Shown one piece after another: positions 1-8,954 of a stretch of DNA of 64,000 nt. Origin of the DNA: an uncultured Pelagibacteraceae bacterium (GTDB taxonomy: Bacteria > Pseudomonadota > Alphaproteobacteria > Pelagibacterales > Pelagibacteraceae). Under the pieces are notes generated by a model. The model had not been told where the DNA came from. It did no database searches and saw only the letters and a program-made list of their open reading frames with translations. The stretch covers positions 1 to 64,000 of the forward strand of contig CACMAZ010000004.1 in the NCBI GenBank assembly GCA_902611815.1, read 5' to 3'. How positions within the stretch are numbered: position 1 is the stretch's first letter; the number at the start of each line of letters is the position of its first letter. The position numbers were made by a program, and so were the translations under genes.

Positions 1-553
1 TAAATTCAGGATTTTTATCATAATATTCTAGTAATTTTTTTTCCCATTTAGATAATTTAAAAAAGAAAGACTCCTCTTCAACCCACTCAACTTTAGAACC
101 TGATAATTTGTTTACTTTAACATTATCTTTGTCTTCAATCTCATTTTCAGAATAAAATGCTTCATCAGATACAGAATACCAACCTGAATATTTAGATAAA
201 TATATCTCATTTTTTTTTTCTAAAATATTCCATAAATTTTCAACTGCTTTTTTATGACGTATTTCAGTTGTTCTAATAAAATCATCATTTGAAAGATTTA
301 AAATAGCTGACAAATCTTTAAAATTTGAGCTTATTTCATTACAAAAATCTAAGGTATCTTTTTTTGCTTCTGATGCAGCTCTTTGGATTTTTTGACCATG
401 TTCATCTGTACCAGTTAAAAAAAAAACATTATGTTCACTAATTCTTTTAAATCTTGCAAAAAAATCAGCAACTATACTTGAATATGCATGTCCCATGTGA
501 GGTTTTGCAGATGGATAGTAAATTGGTGTAGTAATATAATAATTATTTTTCAT
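1..553 (-). CDS. metG: Methionyl-tRNA synthetase, N-terminal part (cut by window edge)
   Basis: Charges tRNA-Met with methionine in the cytoplasm. Only the first 184 codons are present; the gene runs off position 1. Translating the minus strand from the ATG at 553 gives a class I synthetase start: an ITTPIYYPSAKPHMGHAYS segment holding the HIGH-type motif (PHMGH), then FLTGTDEHGQKI, diagnostic of MetRS. The KMSKS loop and anticodon-binding domain lie outside the window. The start overlaps the last 11 bases of holB, so the two are probably co-transcribed in the common alphaproteobacterial order tmk-holB-metG. Identity is secure; length cannot be judged. Confidence 0.95.
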   Translation of the reverse strand, partial: MKNNYYITTPIYYPSAKPHMGHAYSSIVADFFARFKRISEHNVFFLTGTDEHGQKIQRAASEAKKDTLDFCNEISSNFKDLSAILNLSNDDFIRTTEIRHKKAVENLWNILEKKNEIYLSKYSGWYSVSDEAFYSENEIEDKDNVKVNKLSGSKVEWVEEESFFFKLSKWEKKLLEYYDKNPEF

Positions 554-1478
554 TATAAATTAAATTCTTAAATTCTAAAACATACGATTCAAAATCTAGA
601 TTAAATTTAGCAACATCATCAAATCTTTGTGCAAAATACTTTAATAAATAAAAATATTTATTATTATTTTGCTCTTTTTTAATTTTTTTATATAAAAATA
701 ATTGAATTAATAAAAAAAAGTTACTTAAAACAAATTTATTTTTTATGTAATTCTTTTTTTCAATAATATCATATAGAAGATTATCTAAATTCATATCAAT
801 TAATTTTAAATTATTTTTATTACAATATTCCTGCAAGTTTTTAAAAAAAGTAGGACTTAAATATTTGTTTTTAAAATCAGAACTTAAATGATTATATTGA
901 TTATCTAAAATTTCATTTATTCTATTTTTTCGATCATCACTTTGTAAAAAAAATTTAAATTGAATACATCTAGATTTAATTGTATGTAAAATGTTTTTTT
1001 TTATATCGTGTATTAATATGAAAAAAACATTATTTAGATTTTCTTCTAACGATTTAAGTAATGAATTTGAAGAAGAGGAATTTAAACTTTCACTTCCATT
1101 GATCAATATAATTTTTGGTTTGTTATTAAATGAGGTTATGTTCAAAAAATTTTTCATATATTTAATTTGTTCGATGTCAATATTTTTTTTATTCTCTTTT
1201 AAAGAGATCAGAAAAAAATTCGGATGACTATTGTTTAATAGTAGATTGTAAGTTTTATTATTAGGATTAATTTTATAAGTAGAAGTATAATATTCATTTT
1301 CATCATTTTTTGATAAAATATAATTGACTAAATGATAAGCTACATTTAATTTTCCTATACCTTTTTCACCAATAAACAATAAAGATTGAGGTAATTTTTT
1401 TTTATCATATAAATTTATTAAAAAATCTATATTTTTTTTGAAAACAGACAATTGATTATTAAATAAATATTCACTCAT
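543..1478 (-). CDS. holB: DNA polymerase III delta-prime subunit
   Basis: Clamp-loader subunit that, with DnaX and HolA, opens the sliding clamp at primed DNA. The 311-residue protein has an AAA+ fold start with a P-loop-like GEKGIGK near residue 39, LLKSLEE around 140 (sensor helix segment) and SRCIQF around 168 (the SRC motif of clamp-loader subunits). The C-terminal half is lysine-rich and poorly conserved, as is usual for this subunit. It overlaps tmk by 8 bases upstream and metG by 11 downstream, indicating translational coupling. The order tmk-holB is widespread in bacteria and supports the call. Confidence 0.88.
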   Translation of the reverse strand: MSEYLFNNQLSVFKKNIDFLINLYDKKKLPQSLLFIGEKGIGKLNVAYHLVNYILSKNDENEYYTSTYKINPNNKTYNLLLNNSHPNFFLISLKENKKNIDIEQIKYMKNFLNITSFNNKPKIILINGSESLNSSSSNSLLKSLEENLNNVFFILIHDIKKNILHTIKSRCIQFKFFLQSDDRKNRINEILDNQYNHLSSDFKNKYLSPTFFKNLQEYCNKNNLKLIDMNLDNLLYDIIEKKNYIKNKFVLSNFFLLIQLFLYKKIKKEQNNNKYFYLLKYFAQRFDDVAKFNLDFESYVLEFKNLIYNEK

Positions 1479-2088
1479 TAATATTCAATACCTTATTAAT
1501 TTTATCTTTAACTTTTTCTATATTAAATTTCTTTGTTTTTGATGAGTCAATTATTAACTTATTTTTATTATTTTTTAAAATATTCAAGAAACCTTTTTGT
1601 ACTTTATAGTAGAAATTTTTATTGAATTTATCGTATTTATTTTTTTTTCCTGAAATATTTTTTTTAATATACTTTGGTGGAACAAAGTGAAAAAAAGTAA
1701 AATTAGGTTTAAAATTTCCTAATATATAATTATTTAAATCTCGTATGATTTTTTTATTAATATCAAAACCGTAATGTTGATAAGCCATAGTTGAGTCTGT
1801 AAATCTATCAATAAGTATTATCTTTTTATTGAAATTAGGTTTAATTAAATTTTCATAATTTTCATTTCTAGCTGCTAAATAAAGTAATAAATCAGTTTTT
1901 TTTTTAAGTGTTGATTTTTTGTTTAATATTATATTTCTGATTGTTTCAGAATTTTTTGTACCGCCCGGTTCTCTAATTTTTAAAAATTTAATTTTTTTTT
2001 TTGATAGATATTTTGATACTTGATTAAGATGAAACGTTTTACCAGATCCATCAATGCCTTCAAAAACTATGACTTTCTTATACATCAC
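1471..2088 (-). CDS. tmk: Thymidylate kinase
   Basis: Phosphorylates dTMP to dTDP for DNA synthesis. At 205 residues it has normal family length. The P-loop GIDGSGKT lies near residue 11, the REPGGT segment near 39 and the DRF..STMAYQ substrate-binding segment near 95. The last 70 residues are very lysine-rich and degenerate, in keeping with the AT-driven composition. The start overlaps dacC by 11 bases and the end overlaps holB by 8, so it sits in the dacC-tmk-holB-metG operon seen in many alphaproteobacteria. A second ATG directly follows the chosen start (MM), so the start may be one codon later. Confidence 0.93.
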   Translation of the reverse strand: MMYKKVIVFEGIDGSGKTFHLNQVSKYLSKKKIKFLKIREPGGTKNSETIRNIILNKKSTLKKKTDLLLYLAARNENYENLIKPNFNKKIILIDRFTDSTMAYQHYGFDINKKIIRDLNNYILGNFKPNFTFFHFVPPKYIKKNISGKKNKYDKFNKNFYYKVQKGFLNILKNNKNKLIIDSSKTKKFNIEKVKDKINKVLNINE

Positions 2089-3238
2089 CCCAAATAAGAT
2101 AATTTACAGATTTAATAATTCTTGAGATGGTATTCAGTTTTTTTACATTTTCGAACGAGAATACTTCGTATTCATTTATAATTTCGTCTTTGTAAAGAAC
2201 TTTTAAGACACCAACTTTTTGATCTTTTTTTATAGGAGCAAGAATAGGCCCTTCATATTCTATAAATGCTTTTAAGTGCTTTTTTCTAGCTTTAGGTATA
2301 GTTTTATAAATATCCTCTTTCACATAAACTTGAACTTCACTTTTATTCCCTAACCAAACATCTAATCTAGATAATTCAATATCAGTTTTAGCTATTTGAA
2401 TTGTATCAAAGTTAGTTAAACCCCACGTTAAAAGTTTTTTTGATTGCCTAGATCTTGAATTTTTAGTTTCAAATCCACTACCTACTGCTATTAATCTTCT
2501 CTCTCCTTTTTTAATAGAACTAGCTAATGAATATTTTTCTACAGCAAGGTAGCCAGTTTTAATACCATCGGCACCATAATTTTTATATAATAAAGGATTT
2601 CTATTTCCTTGCGTAATTGGATCTCCCCCAGTTCGATCCCATGTAAAAGTTTTTTCTTTAAAATAAGAATAATAAACAGGATAGTTTTTAATTAAATAAT
2701 TTGACATTAATAGAATATCTTCAACAGTAGAATAATTATCTGGATCATTTATTCCAGAGGAGTTTGTAAAATTAGTATTTATCATTCCAATTTCTGCAGC
2801 TTTAGAATTCATCATTATCGCAAATTCTTCCTCAGTACCAGCAACACCTTCCGCTAAAGCAACACAGGCATCATTACCAGATGCAATTATTATTCCTTTT
2901 AATAAATCTTCTATTGATACTTCATCTCCAACCATAATAAACATTGATGAATATCCTGATTGTGAAAGTCTCCATGCATTTTCTGAAACCATTACCTTGT
3001 CATCAAGATTTAGGTCCCCGCTTTTTAACAAATCAAATACAACTATTGACGTCATTATTTTTGTCATTGATGCAGGATAAATAGATCTTTGAATATCTTT
3101 TTCATAAAGAATTTCTCCTGACAAATAATCTTGTAAAATTGCAGTTCTAGCATTTATATCAAAAGCAGAAATAGAGGCAGTCGCTAAACTAAAGTAATAA
3201 AAGATACAATAAAATAAAAATTTTTTAAATCTGTCCAT
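2078..3238 (-). CDS. dacC: D-alanyl-D-alanine carboxypeptidase (PBP5/6 type)
   Basis: Periplasmic low-molecular-weight penicillin-binding protein that removes the terminal D-Ala from peptidoglycan pentapeptides. A signal peptide at the N terminus is followed by the serine-protease S11 motifs: SMTK (catalytic Ser and Lys), SGND and KTG within DGIKTGY. A C-terminal PBP5_C-like beta domain and a final amphipathic stretch (IIKSVNYLIWG) suggest membrane anchoring. I chose the ATG at 3238, giving MDRFKKF and a clean signal peptide; an in-frame start at 3262 would overlap the upstream lipoprotein gene by 38 bases. Neighbours rlpA-like and mltB also act on the cell wall. Confidence 0.93.
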   Translation of the reverse strand: MDRFKKFLFYCIFYYFSLATASISAFDINARTAILQDYLSGEILYEKDIQRSIYPASMTKIMTSIVVFDLLKSGDLNLDDKVMVSENAWRLSQSGYSSMFIMVGDEVSIEDLLKGIIIASGNDACVALAEGVAGTEEEFAIMMNSKAAEIGMINTNFTNSSGINDPDNYSTVEDILLMSNYLIKNYPVYYSYFKEKTFTWDRTGGDPITQGNRNPLLYKNYGADGIKTGYLAVEKYSLASSIKKGERRLIAVGSGFETKNSRSRQSKKLLTWGLTNFDTIQIAKTDIELSRLDVWLGNKSEVQVYVKEDIYKTIPKARKKHLKAFIEYEGPILAPIKKDQKVGVLKVLYKDEIINEYEVFSFENVKKLNTISRIIKSVNYLIWGDV

Positions 3239-3983
3239 TTTTAATAATTTCAATATTTTCAAAGCCTAAGGTTCTTATACTATAAAATGCCTTTTGTAGA
3301 GAATTAATATTATTATAAGGACCTAATAAAATTCTATGTGTATTCTTGGAGATTGACAAAATATTCACAATTTGTATGTCTGTTTCTGTTATTATTCTTT
3401 TTTTTAGATCTTTGGCATTTTCAAAAAAGTAAAATTCAGCTACTTTAATTACATATGAAAACTTTCTAACTTTTGTATCTTTTACTTTTTCTTTTTTAGA
3501 TGAGTTTAAATCATTAATACTTATTGTATCTACAGGGGCTTTATTTGCTACATTTTTTTCTTCTTCAAAAGTTTTGGATTTCTTTGCTAAAAAAATTGAA
3601 TTATTTTTGATTTCTTTTATCTCAATATAAGGTTGGTTATAATTTATGTTTAACTCATCTGAAATACGTTTAGATACAATTGAATTATAAAAATCTAAAT
3701 TTTTTATTTTTCTTGAAACATTTCCAACTAGAGATTTATTGTTTAAGAGGTTGGTAATTTTAACTTTTGTTCCTCTAGATAAATAGCTATGATGAATATC
3801 TAAACTTCTTATATCAATTTTTTTTTTTGTAATTTTATCTTTTATAAGTTCGTCTGAGTAAATTAGTGTAAATCCTTTGTTAACATAAATATTATTATCA
3901 TAATTAACTTTTTTGTTAATAGTTTCTAATTTGCATCCTGGAATTATAAAAAATATTAAAATTATAAAAATTTTATAATTCAT
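3225..3983 (-). CDS. rlpA: RlpA-like septal lipoprotein with SPOR domain (degenerate)
   Basis: Probable outer-membrane or periplasmic lipoprotein: the N terminus MNYKIFIILIFFIIPGC ends in a lipobox with Cys as the processed residue. A middle segment (IHHSYLSRGTKVKITNL) aligns with the double-psi beta-barrel of RlpA. The C-terminal 75 residues (from about YVIKVAEF to the end) look like a SPOR domain, which binds denuded septal glycan. The YGxxFxGxxTASGE, NDRGPF and RIIDLS motifs of active RlpA are not recognisable, so lytic activity is doubtful. The ATG at 3983 is preferred over an in-frame TTG two codons upstream. It lies between mltB and dacC, overlapping both, in a cell-wall operon. Confidence 0.72.
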   Translation of the reverse strand: MNYKIFIILIFFIIPGCKLETINKKVNYDNNIYVNKGFTLIYSDELIKDKITKKKIDIRSLDIHHSYLSRGTKVKITNLLNNKSLVGNVSRKIKNLDFYNSIVSKRISDELNINYNQPYIEIKEIKNNSIFLAKKSKTFEEEKNVANKAPVDTISINDLNSSKKEKVKDTKVRKFSYVIKVAEFYFFENAKDLKKRIITETDIQIVNILSISKNTHRILLGPYNNINSLQKAFYSIRTLGFENIEIIKNGQI

Positions 3984-4974
3984 TTTCAAATTTGTTTTTT
4001 AGTGTGCAAACCGCGATGGCAAATCTTAGTGATCTATTCCATTTCAAAACTCTATCATAATTTGGAAATACCAAATAAGCAGGTTTTAACTTATTATTAT
4101 CTTTAACAATATCACTATCAGGTGTTATTACAGCTACTTTTACGTTATCACCTAAGTTCAAATTTTCAAATTCTTTAATATATTTTTTAAAATATTTGAA
4201 TTTTCTTTTATGTTTTATTTTTTTTGCTGAAGTATTTAATAATTTTTTAGGAATATTTTCATTTAACTCAATATTAAAAAAACATGGCTCATTTTTTTTC
4301 CAACCGATTTTATTTAAATAATTTGCAGCAGAGGCAAAAGAATCTTCGGCTTCTTTTAATTCAATAATCGAGTTATTATTATAATCTATGGCATAATTAG
4401 AGATTGTAGTTGGCATAAACTGAAAATTACCAAAGGCACCAGCCCATGAGCCAAATAAAATGTCTTTATCAACTTTGTTTTGGTCAATCAGCTTAAGTAT
4501 TGTAATTAATTCATTTGAAAAAAATTCACTTCTCCGTTTATCGTAACTTAAAGTTGCTAATGATGAAATTATATCCATTTTTCCTAAATACGTACCATAG
4601 TTTGTCTCAATACCCATTAAGGCAAGCAAAAGTTCTTTTTCTACTTTGAATTCTTTGTCAACAATATTAATTAAATTTTTATTTTTTTTATAAATTCTTT
4701 TACCTTTTTTGACTTTATCTTTAGATGTTCTTTTTGAAACATAGGTCTTTGTATCTTCATAAAATTCCGGTTGATATCTGTCATACTCAATTACTTTAGG
4801 AAGAAAAATTGCATTATTCATGACTGCATCAACAGTTTTTTCTGAGATACCTTCATTAATAGCTTTTTTTTTAAATTCTACAATCCAAGAGCTAAATTTT
4901 TCATCAGAATTAACCTTGGTAAAAGTTATTAACATTAAAAGTAATGATGAGATTATAATACTAATTTTTCTCAT
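3973..4974 (-). CDS. mltB: Lytic murein transglycosylase, MltB family
   Basis: Cleaves peptidoglycan glycan strands to 1,6-anhydro-muropeptides in the periplasm. The 333-residue protein starts with a signal peptide (MRKISIIISSLLLMLITF) and carries the SltB/MltB core: EFYEDTKTYV, then LLALMGIETNYG with the catalytic Glu, and AFGNFQFMPTTISNYAID, the substrate-groove motif. No lipobox Cys and no C-terminal peptidoglycan-binding domain are visible, so it is a soluble short form. It overlaps rarD upstream by 14 bases and the RlpA-like gene downstream by 11, consistent with a shared transcript. Confidence 0.9.
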   Translation of the reverse strand: MRKISIIISSLLLMLITFTKVNSDEKFSSWIVEFKKKAINEGISEKTVDAVMNNAIFLPKVIEYDRYQPEFYEDTKTYVSKRTSKDKVKKGKRIYKKNKNLINIVDKEFKVEKELLLALMGIETNYGTYLGKMDIISSLATLSYDKRRSEFFSNELITILKLIDQNKVDKDILFGSWAGAFGNFQFMPTTISNYAIDYNNNSIIELKEAEDSFASAANYLNKIGWKKNEPCFFNIELNENIPKKLLNTSAKKIKHKRKFKYFKKYIKEFENLNLGDNVKVAVITPDSDIVKDNNKLKPAYLVFPNYDRVLKWNRSLRFAIAVCTLKNKFENEL

Positions 4975-5833
4975 ATAAATTATTTAAATAAATCAATACG
5001 GCAATCCATATTATTATAAAACTAATAAACTTTTCAAAAGAAAATATCTCTCCATAATAAAAGTATCCTAACAAAAATTGAAAGGTTGGTGTTATATAAA
5101 ATATCATACCTGTGGGTCCAAGACCAGATAACTCAACACCTTTCACATACAAAAATAGTGGTATAACAGTTATAGGTCCAGCTAAAACTAATAAAAACAT
5201 CATTGAAATATTGTCTATAGAAAAATAATTAACCTCAATATTAAATAAATAAATTAGAGCTATAAGTGCAAAAGGAAATATAAAAAAACTTTCTACCAAT
5301 AAACCAATATCAGTATCAACTTTTATTAATTTTCTACAAACATTATATAGTGACCAAGATATAGCAACTGTTAAACCTATCCAGGGTATAGTCTTAAATT
5401 CATATAGCATATAAAATATTGAGCATAAAACTAATATGATTGATAAGATTATTTTAAAATTTAGTTTTTCCTTAAAAAATAAATAACCAAAAAAAACACT
5501 CATAATAGGCATTATGAAATAGCCAAAACTAGCATTTATAATTTGATTAGTTGAAACTGCATATATCCAAACAGACCAATTTGTAAGAATTAAGATTGAG
5601 GATAAAAATAATACAAATATTTTTTTTGATGATTTTAGAATAAGAAGAAACTTTTGCCATTTAAATAAAAAAAAGGTTGTAATTAATAAAAATATTGTTG
5701 TCCATAAACATCTATGTATAACTAATTCGAGCGGACCTACAAAAGATAAAGATCTAAAATAAATTACTCCGATTACACCCCACCAAAAAGATCCTAAACT
5801 ACTTAGAATAATACCTTGATTAAATTTTTTCAT
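4961..5833 (-). CDS. rarD: RarD-type EamA transporter
   Basis: Inner-membrane permease of the drug/metabolite transporter superfamily. The 290-residue protein shows about ten hydrophobic helices in two EamA halves and the conserved start GIILSSLGSFWWGVIGVIYFR, with SNWSVWIYAV-like and GPITVIPLFLYVKG segments typical of RarD. The substrate is unknown for most of the family (chloramphenicol sensitivity was the original phenotype). I use the ATG at 5833; the longer reading frame begins with a TTG at 5857 and adds eight non-conserved residues. It overlaps mltB by 14 bases, but a functional link to the wall genes is not evident. Confidence 0.87.
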   Translation of the reverse strand: MKKFNQGIILSSLGSFWWGVIGVIYFRSLSFVGPLELVIHRCLWTTIFLLITTFFLFKWQKFLLILKSSKKIFVLFLSSILILTNWSVWIYAVSTNQIINASFGYFIMPIMSVFFGYLFFKEKLNFKIILSIILVLCSIFYMLYEFKTIPWIGLTVAISWSLYNVCRKLIKVDTDIGLLVESFFIFPFALIALIYLFNIEVNYFSIDNISMMFLLVLAGPITVIPLFLYVKGVELSGLGPTGMIFYITPTFQFLLGYFYYGEIFSFEKFISFIIIWIAVLIYLNNLYEKN

Positions 5834-5900
5834 ATAATTGTGACTTATTAGGGACAATTACACTTAAAATATCTTAAGATATAGTAAAAAACTTGTTATG

Positions 5901-5928
5901 TTGTAGAAATGTTTTTTTTAAATATAAA
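5901..5928 (+). promoter_or_regulatory. Possible promoter of tRNA-Ser
   Basis: A TTGTAG hexamer at 5901-5906 is followed after 16 bases by TATAAA at 5923-5928, placing a start site a few bases before the mature tRNA at 5939. In such AT-rich sequence chance matches are common, so this is only a plausible assignment. Confidence 0.3.
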
Positions 5929-5938
5929 TGTCTGGAGT

Positions 5939-6028
5939 GGAGAGATGGCTGAGCGGTTGAAAGCACCGGTCTTGAAAACCGGCAAAGGGGCAACTCTTTC
6001 CTGGGTTCGAATCCCAGTCTCTCCGCCA
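5939..6028 (+). tRNA. tRNA-Ser(UGA)
   Basis: A 90-base class II tRNA. The acceptor arm GGAGAGA pairs with TCTCTCC, the anticodon loop CTTGAAA carries TGA, there is a long variable arm, and the T arm contains GGTTCGAATCC. The discriminator is G and CCA is encoded. The CCA ends at 6028 and the stop codon of the convergent sdhE gene begins at 6029, leaving no spacer. Confidence 0.96.
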
Positions 6029-6286
6029 CTAAAACTTTTTAAACCTATCAATTATATCTAACAAATTTTTGTCTTTAATATTATCCAATGATTCTTTTTT
6101 TTTAAAAGAAATTAATGTTTCATCATCCATATTAACAAACGTGTCTAATATTTTTAGTGTGTCCTCATTCAAATCGTCTATAAAAGATTTAACAAAAGCA
6201 GTCATTAATATGTCCATTTCTTTTGTGCCTCTATAAGAAGCTCTATAAATAATTTTATTTTTAAGATCTTCTTTATTTTGTGACAT
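6029..6286 (-). CDS. sdhE: FAD assembly factor SdhE
   Basis: Small protein that promotes covalent flavinylation of the succinate dehydrogenase flavoprotein subunit SdhA. The 85-residue length matches the DUF339/YgfY/Sdh5 family, and the sequence IIYRASYRGTKEMDILM contains the family signature RGxxE that contacts the flavoprotein. It is divergent from recG with 16 bases between the starts, an arrangement seen in other alphaproteobacteria. The gene ends exactly against the tRNA-Ser 3' end. sdhABCD are not in the window. Confidence 0.9.
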   Translation of the reverse strand: MSQNKEDLKNKIIYRASYRGTKEMDILMTAFVKSFIDDLNEDTLKILDTFVNMDDETLISFKKKESLDNIKDKNLLDIIDRFKKF

Positions 6287-6302
6287 GGATATATAAGTAA
6301 TT

Positions 6303-8342
6303 ATGTCTAATTATGAATACTTGTTATCAGATATCAATAAAATTAATGGTATTGGTGCCAAAACAGCCAAATTATTTAGAAAAAAAAATATAAATACAAT
6401 TTTTGACTTATTATGGAATTTGCCAAGAGATATAATAGATAGAAGTGACTTAAGAAAAATAAATCAACTTCAAATTGGCAAAATACAAACTATATCAGTA
6501 AATGTAAGGAAATATAATTTTCCCAGAGTTAGGAATTTACCTAACAGGGTATTATGTGAAGACGAAACAGGAAAATTAGACTGTATTTTTTTTAATAGTT
6601 ACGAAGGATACATCAGGAAAATACTACCTTTAAACTCACGGGTAATAATAAGTGGTAAAATTAATTTTTATAAAAACAGATATCAAATTACAAATCCAAC
6701 ATACTTAGGTGATAACATAAATAGTATCAAGAAGGTTGATACAAAATATAGCTTAACAGAGGGATTGAATGAAAAAAGATATAACAAAATTATTAGTGAG
6801 GTTTTAAATAAAATTCCAGATTTAAATGAATGGTTAAATAAAAATATTAGTAGTAAATTTGAAAATATAAAATGGAAAAATGCAATTATTCAACTACATG
6901 ATCCAAAGAATTTAAATAAGAAGGGTTCTTTTTACAAAAGATTAGTTTTTGATGAAATTTTATCAAGTTTTTTAATTAATTCTAAAATAAGAAAATCAGT
7001 AAAAAAACTAAAGAAAACTAAAAAAAAATTTAGTTCAAATTATATTAAACATATAACAAATAAAATAGATTTTGAACTCACTAAGGATCAATTAAAAGCA
7101 ATAAATGAAATTAATGATGATTTAAGATCTGAGCAAAAAATGTTCAGACTTTTACAAGGCGATGTAGGAAGTGGAAAAACAATAGTCGCTCTAACCACAA
7201 TTTTAAATGTCATAAGTAGTAAATTTCAGGTTGCTTTTATGGCCCCAACCGAAATATTGGCGCAACAACATTATAACTTAGCTAAAAACTTACTACCTGA
7301 TAATGTAAAAATTGATATATTAACAAGTAAAACAGATTATAAAATTAGAAAAAAAATTATTAACGATCTTGAAAATCATCAAATTGATTTATTAATAGGA
7401 ACGCATTCTTTATTCCAAAATAAAATTAATTACAGAAAATTGGGATTAATCATTATTGATGAGCAGCACAAATTTGGAGTAAAACAAAGAAAGAAGCTAT
7501 CTGATAAGGGTGGTAAAAATTGCGATATATTAGTTATGTCAGCAACGCCAATACCAAGAACTATGATTATGACTATTTTTGGTGATATGGATGTTTCAAT
7601 TATAAAAAGCAAACCTAAAAATCGTAAGGAAATAATTACATTAAGTAAATTAGATAAAAAAATTGACGAAATATTAGATTTTTTAAAAAAACAAATAAAA
7701 AATGGAAATCAAATTTTTTGGGTGTGTCCATTGATAGAGGAGTCAAAAAAAGTGGACCATCAATCATCTGTTAGTAGATACGAATATTTAAAAAAAAACT
7801 TTTCAAATAAAGTTGGTATACTTCATGGAAATTTAGACAAAAGTAAAAAAGAAAAAATTTTAAATGATTTTCTAAACAGAAAAATTGATATTTTAGTATC
7901 TACAACTGTTATTGAAGTGGGTATAGATTTTCCGAATGCCAATGTAATAGTAATAGAAAATGCAAACAAATTTGGATTATCACAATTACATCAATTAAGA
8001 GGTAGAGTTGGTCGTGGTAATAAAGAGGCCTATTGTATATTAATGTTTAAATCTAACTTGAGCGAGAATGCAAAAAAAAGAATTAAAATATTAAAAAGCA
8101 GTAATGATGGTTTCAAGATATCAGAAGAAGATATGAAGCTAAGAGGGTATGGAGACTTGCTAGGTTTTAAACAAAGTGGACTACAAAGTTTTAGACTTGC
8201 TGATCCAATACTAAATGAAGACCTTTTCTTTCTTGCTGAGCAAGAGGTTAAAAGAATTGAACTCACAAATGAAAGTATTGATAACTATATGCCCTTACTA
8301 AAAATGTATGATAGAGCTGATATTTTAAACGACTTAGTTTAA
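6303..8342 (+). CDS. recG: ATP-dependent DNA helicase RecG
   Basis: Branch-migrating helicase that regresses stalled replication forks and processes Holliday junctions. The 679 residues match family length (about 690). An N-terminal wedge/OB domain is followed by the superfamily 2 helicase core: Walker A GDVGSGKT near residue 285, DEQH box near 385, SATPIPRT near 413, and the late motifs STTVIEVGID and QLRGRVGRG. The C-terminal RecG block (EEDMKLRGYGDLLGFKQSG) is intact. It is transcribed away from sdhE and its stop codon overlaps that of the convergent DUF502 gene by 4 bases. Confidence 0.96.
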   Translation: MSNYEYLLSDINKINGIGAKTAKLFRKKNINTIFDLLWNLPRDIIDRSDLRKINQLQIGKIQTISVNVRKYNFPRVRNLPNRVLCEDETGKLDCIFFNSYEGYIRKILPLNSRVIISGKINFYKNRYQITNPTYLGDNINSIKKVDTKYSLTEGLNEKRYNKIISEVLNKIPDLNEWLNKNISSKFENIKWKNAIIQLHDPKNLNKKGSFYKRLVFDEILSSFLINSKIRKSVKKLKKTKKKFSSNYIKHITNKIDFELTKDQLKAINEINDDLRSEQKMFRLLQGDVGSGKTIVALTTILNVISSKFQVAFMAPTEILAQQHYNLAKNLLPDNVKIDILTSKTDYKIRKKIINDLENHQIDLLIGTHSLFQNKINYRKLGLIIIDEQHKFGVKQRKKLSDKGGKNCDILVMSATPIPRTMIMTIFGDMDVSIIKSKPKNRKEIITLSKLDKKIDEILDFLKKQIKNGNQIFWVCPLIEESKKVDHQSSVSRYEYLKKNFSNKVGILHGNLDKSKKEKILNDFLNRKIDILVSTTVIEVGIDFPNANVIVIENANKFGLSQLHQLRGRVGRGNKEAYCILMFKSNLSENAKKRIKILKSSNDGFKISEEDMKLRGYGDLLGFKQSGLQSFRLADPILNEDLFFLAEQEVKRIELTNESIDNYMPLLKMYDRADILNDLV

Positions 8343-8953
8343 TTTGATGGATCCGATGTTCCTGCAGAAACTATAAATTTAGAAGCTTCTTCAAATGACA
8401 TATCTAAATAGATTACTTCATCTTTAGGGTACATCAATAAAAATCCACTAGTAGGATTAGGGGTGGTTGGTACAAATACATTAATCATTTGCTTGTTAAC
8501 TTTTTTACTAATCTCGCCTTCGTTTTCTTTTGTGGCAAATCCTACAGCCCACGATCCTTTTTTGGGATACTCAACTAAAACAACACTTTTTTTATCTTTA
8601 CCTGTTGAGGTAAAACTTTGTGTCATTTGACCTATTGCAGAATATATTGTTCTCAAAATTGGAATCTTTTTAAATATATCATTAATTAATGAAACTATTC
8701 TTTTTCCAAAAAATGATAAGGAAATTCCACCAACGATAATAATTATAATTACGGATAATAAAATTTCCAATCCTGGTATTGAGAAAGGTAAATAGCTATT
8801 CGGATTAATTTCATTTGGAAGAAGTTTTGATGAAATTTTAATTAAAAAAATTGTTAAATATAATGTAAATCCAATTGGAACTAGAACTACAATCCCAGCT
8901 AAAAAATAATTTCTTAATCTAGCCAAAATAGAGATTTTTTTTTTATCAGACAT
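8339..8953 (-). CDS. DUF502 family membrane protein
   Basis: Recognised as the DUF502 family, of unknown function. The 204-residue protein has a basic N terminus, two transmembrane segments (about residues 16-38 and 58-82) and a soluble C-terminal domain with the family's conserved stretches VPIGFTLYLT, IPILRTIYSAIGQ and FVPTTPNPTSGFLLM. It is the next gene on the strand opposite to recG in many alphaproteobacteria, which supports the call but not a function. A 25-codon hydrophobic reading frame lies just upstream on the same strand, its stop one base before this start. Confidence 0.85.
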   Translation of the reverse strand: MSDKKKISILARLRNYFLAGIVVLVPIGFTLYLTIFLIKISSKLLPNEINPNSYLPFSIPGLEILLSVIIIIIVGGISLSFFGKRIVSLINDIFKKIPILRTIYSAIGQMTQSFTSTGKDKKSVVLVEYPKKGSWAVGFATKENEGEISKKVNKQMINVFVPTTPNPTSGFLLMYPKDEVIYLDMSFEEASKFIVSAGTSDPSN

Positions 8954-8954
8954 A

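Noticed and set aside
5869..5882. Palindrome ATATCTTAAGATAT upstream of rarD
   Set aside because: Perfect, but only 14 bases and almost pure A/T; such dyads are expected by chance here and no paired or repeated copy was found.
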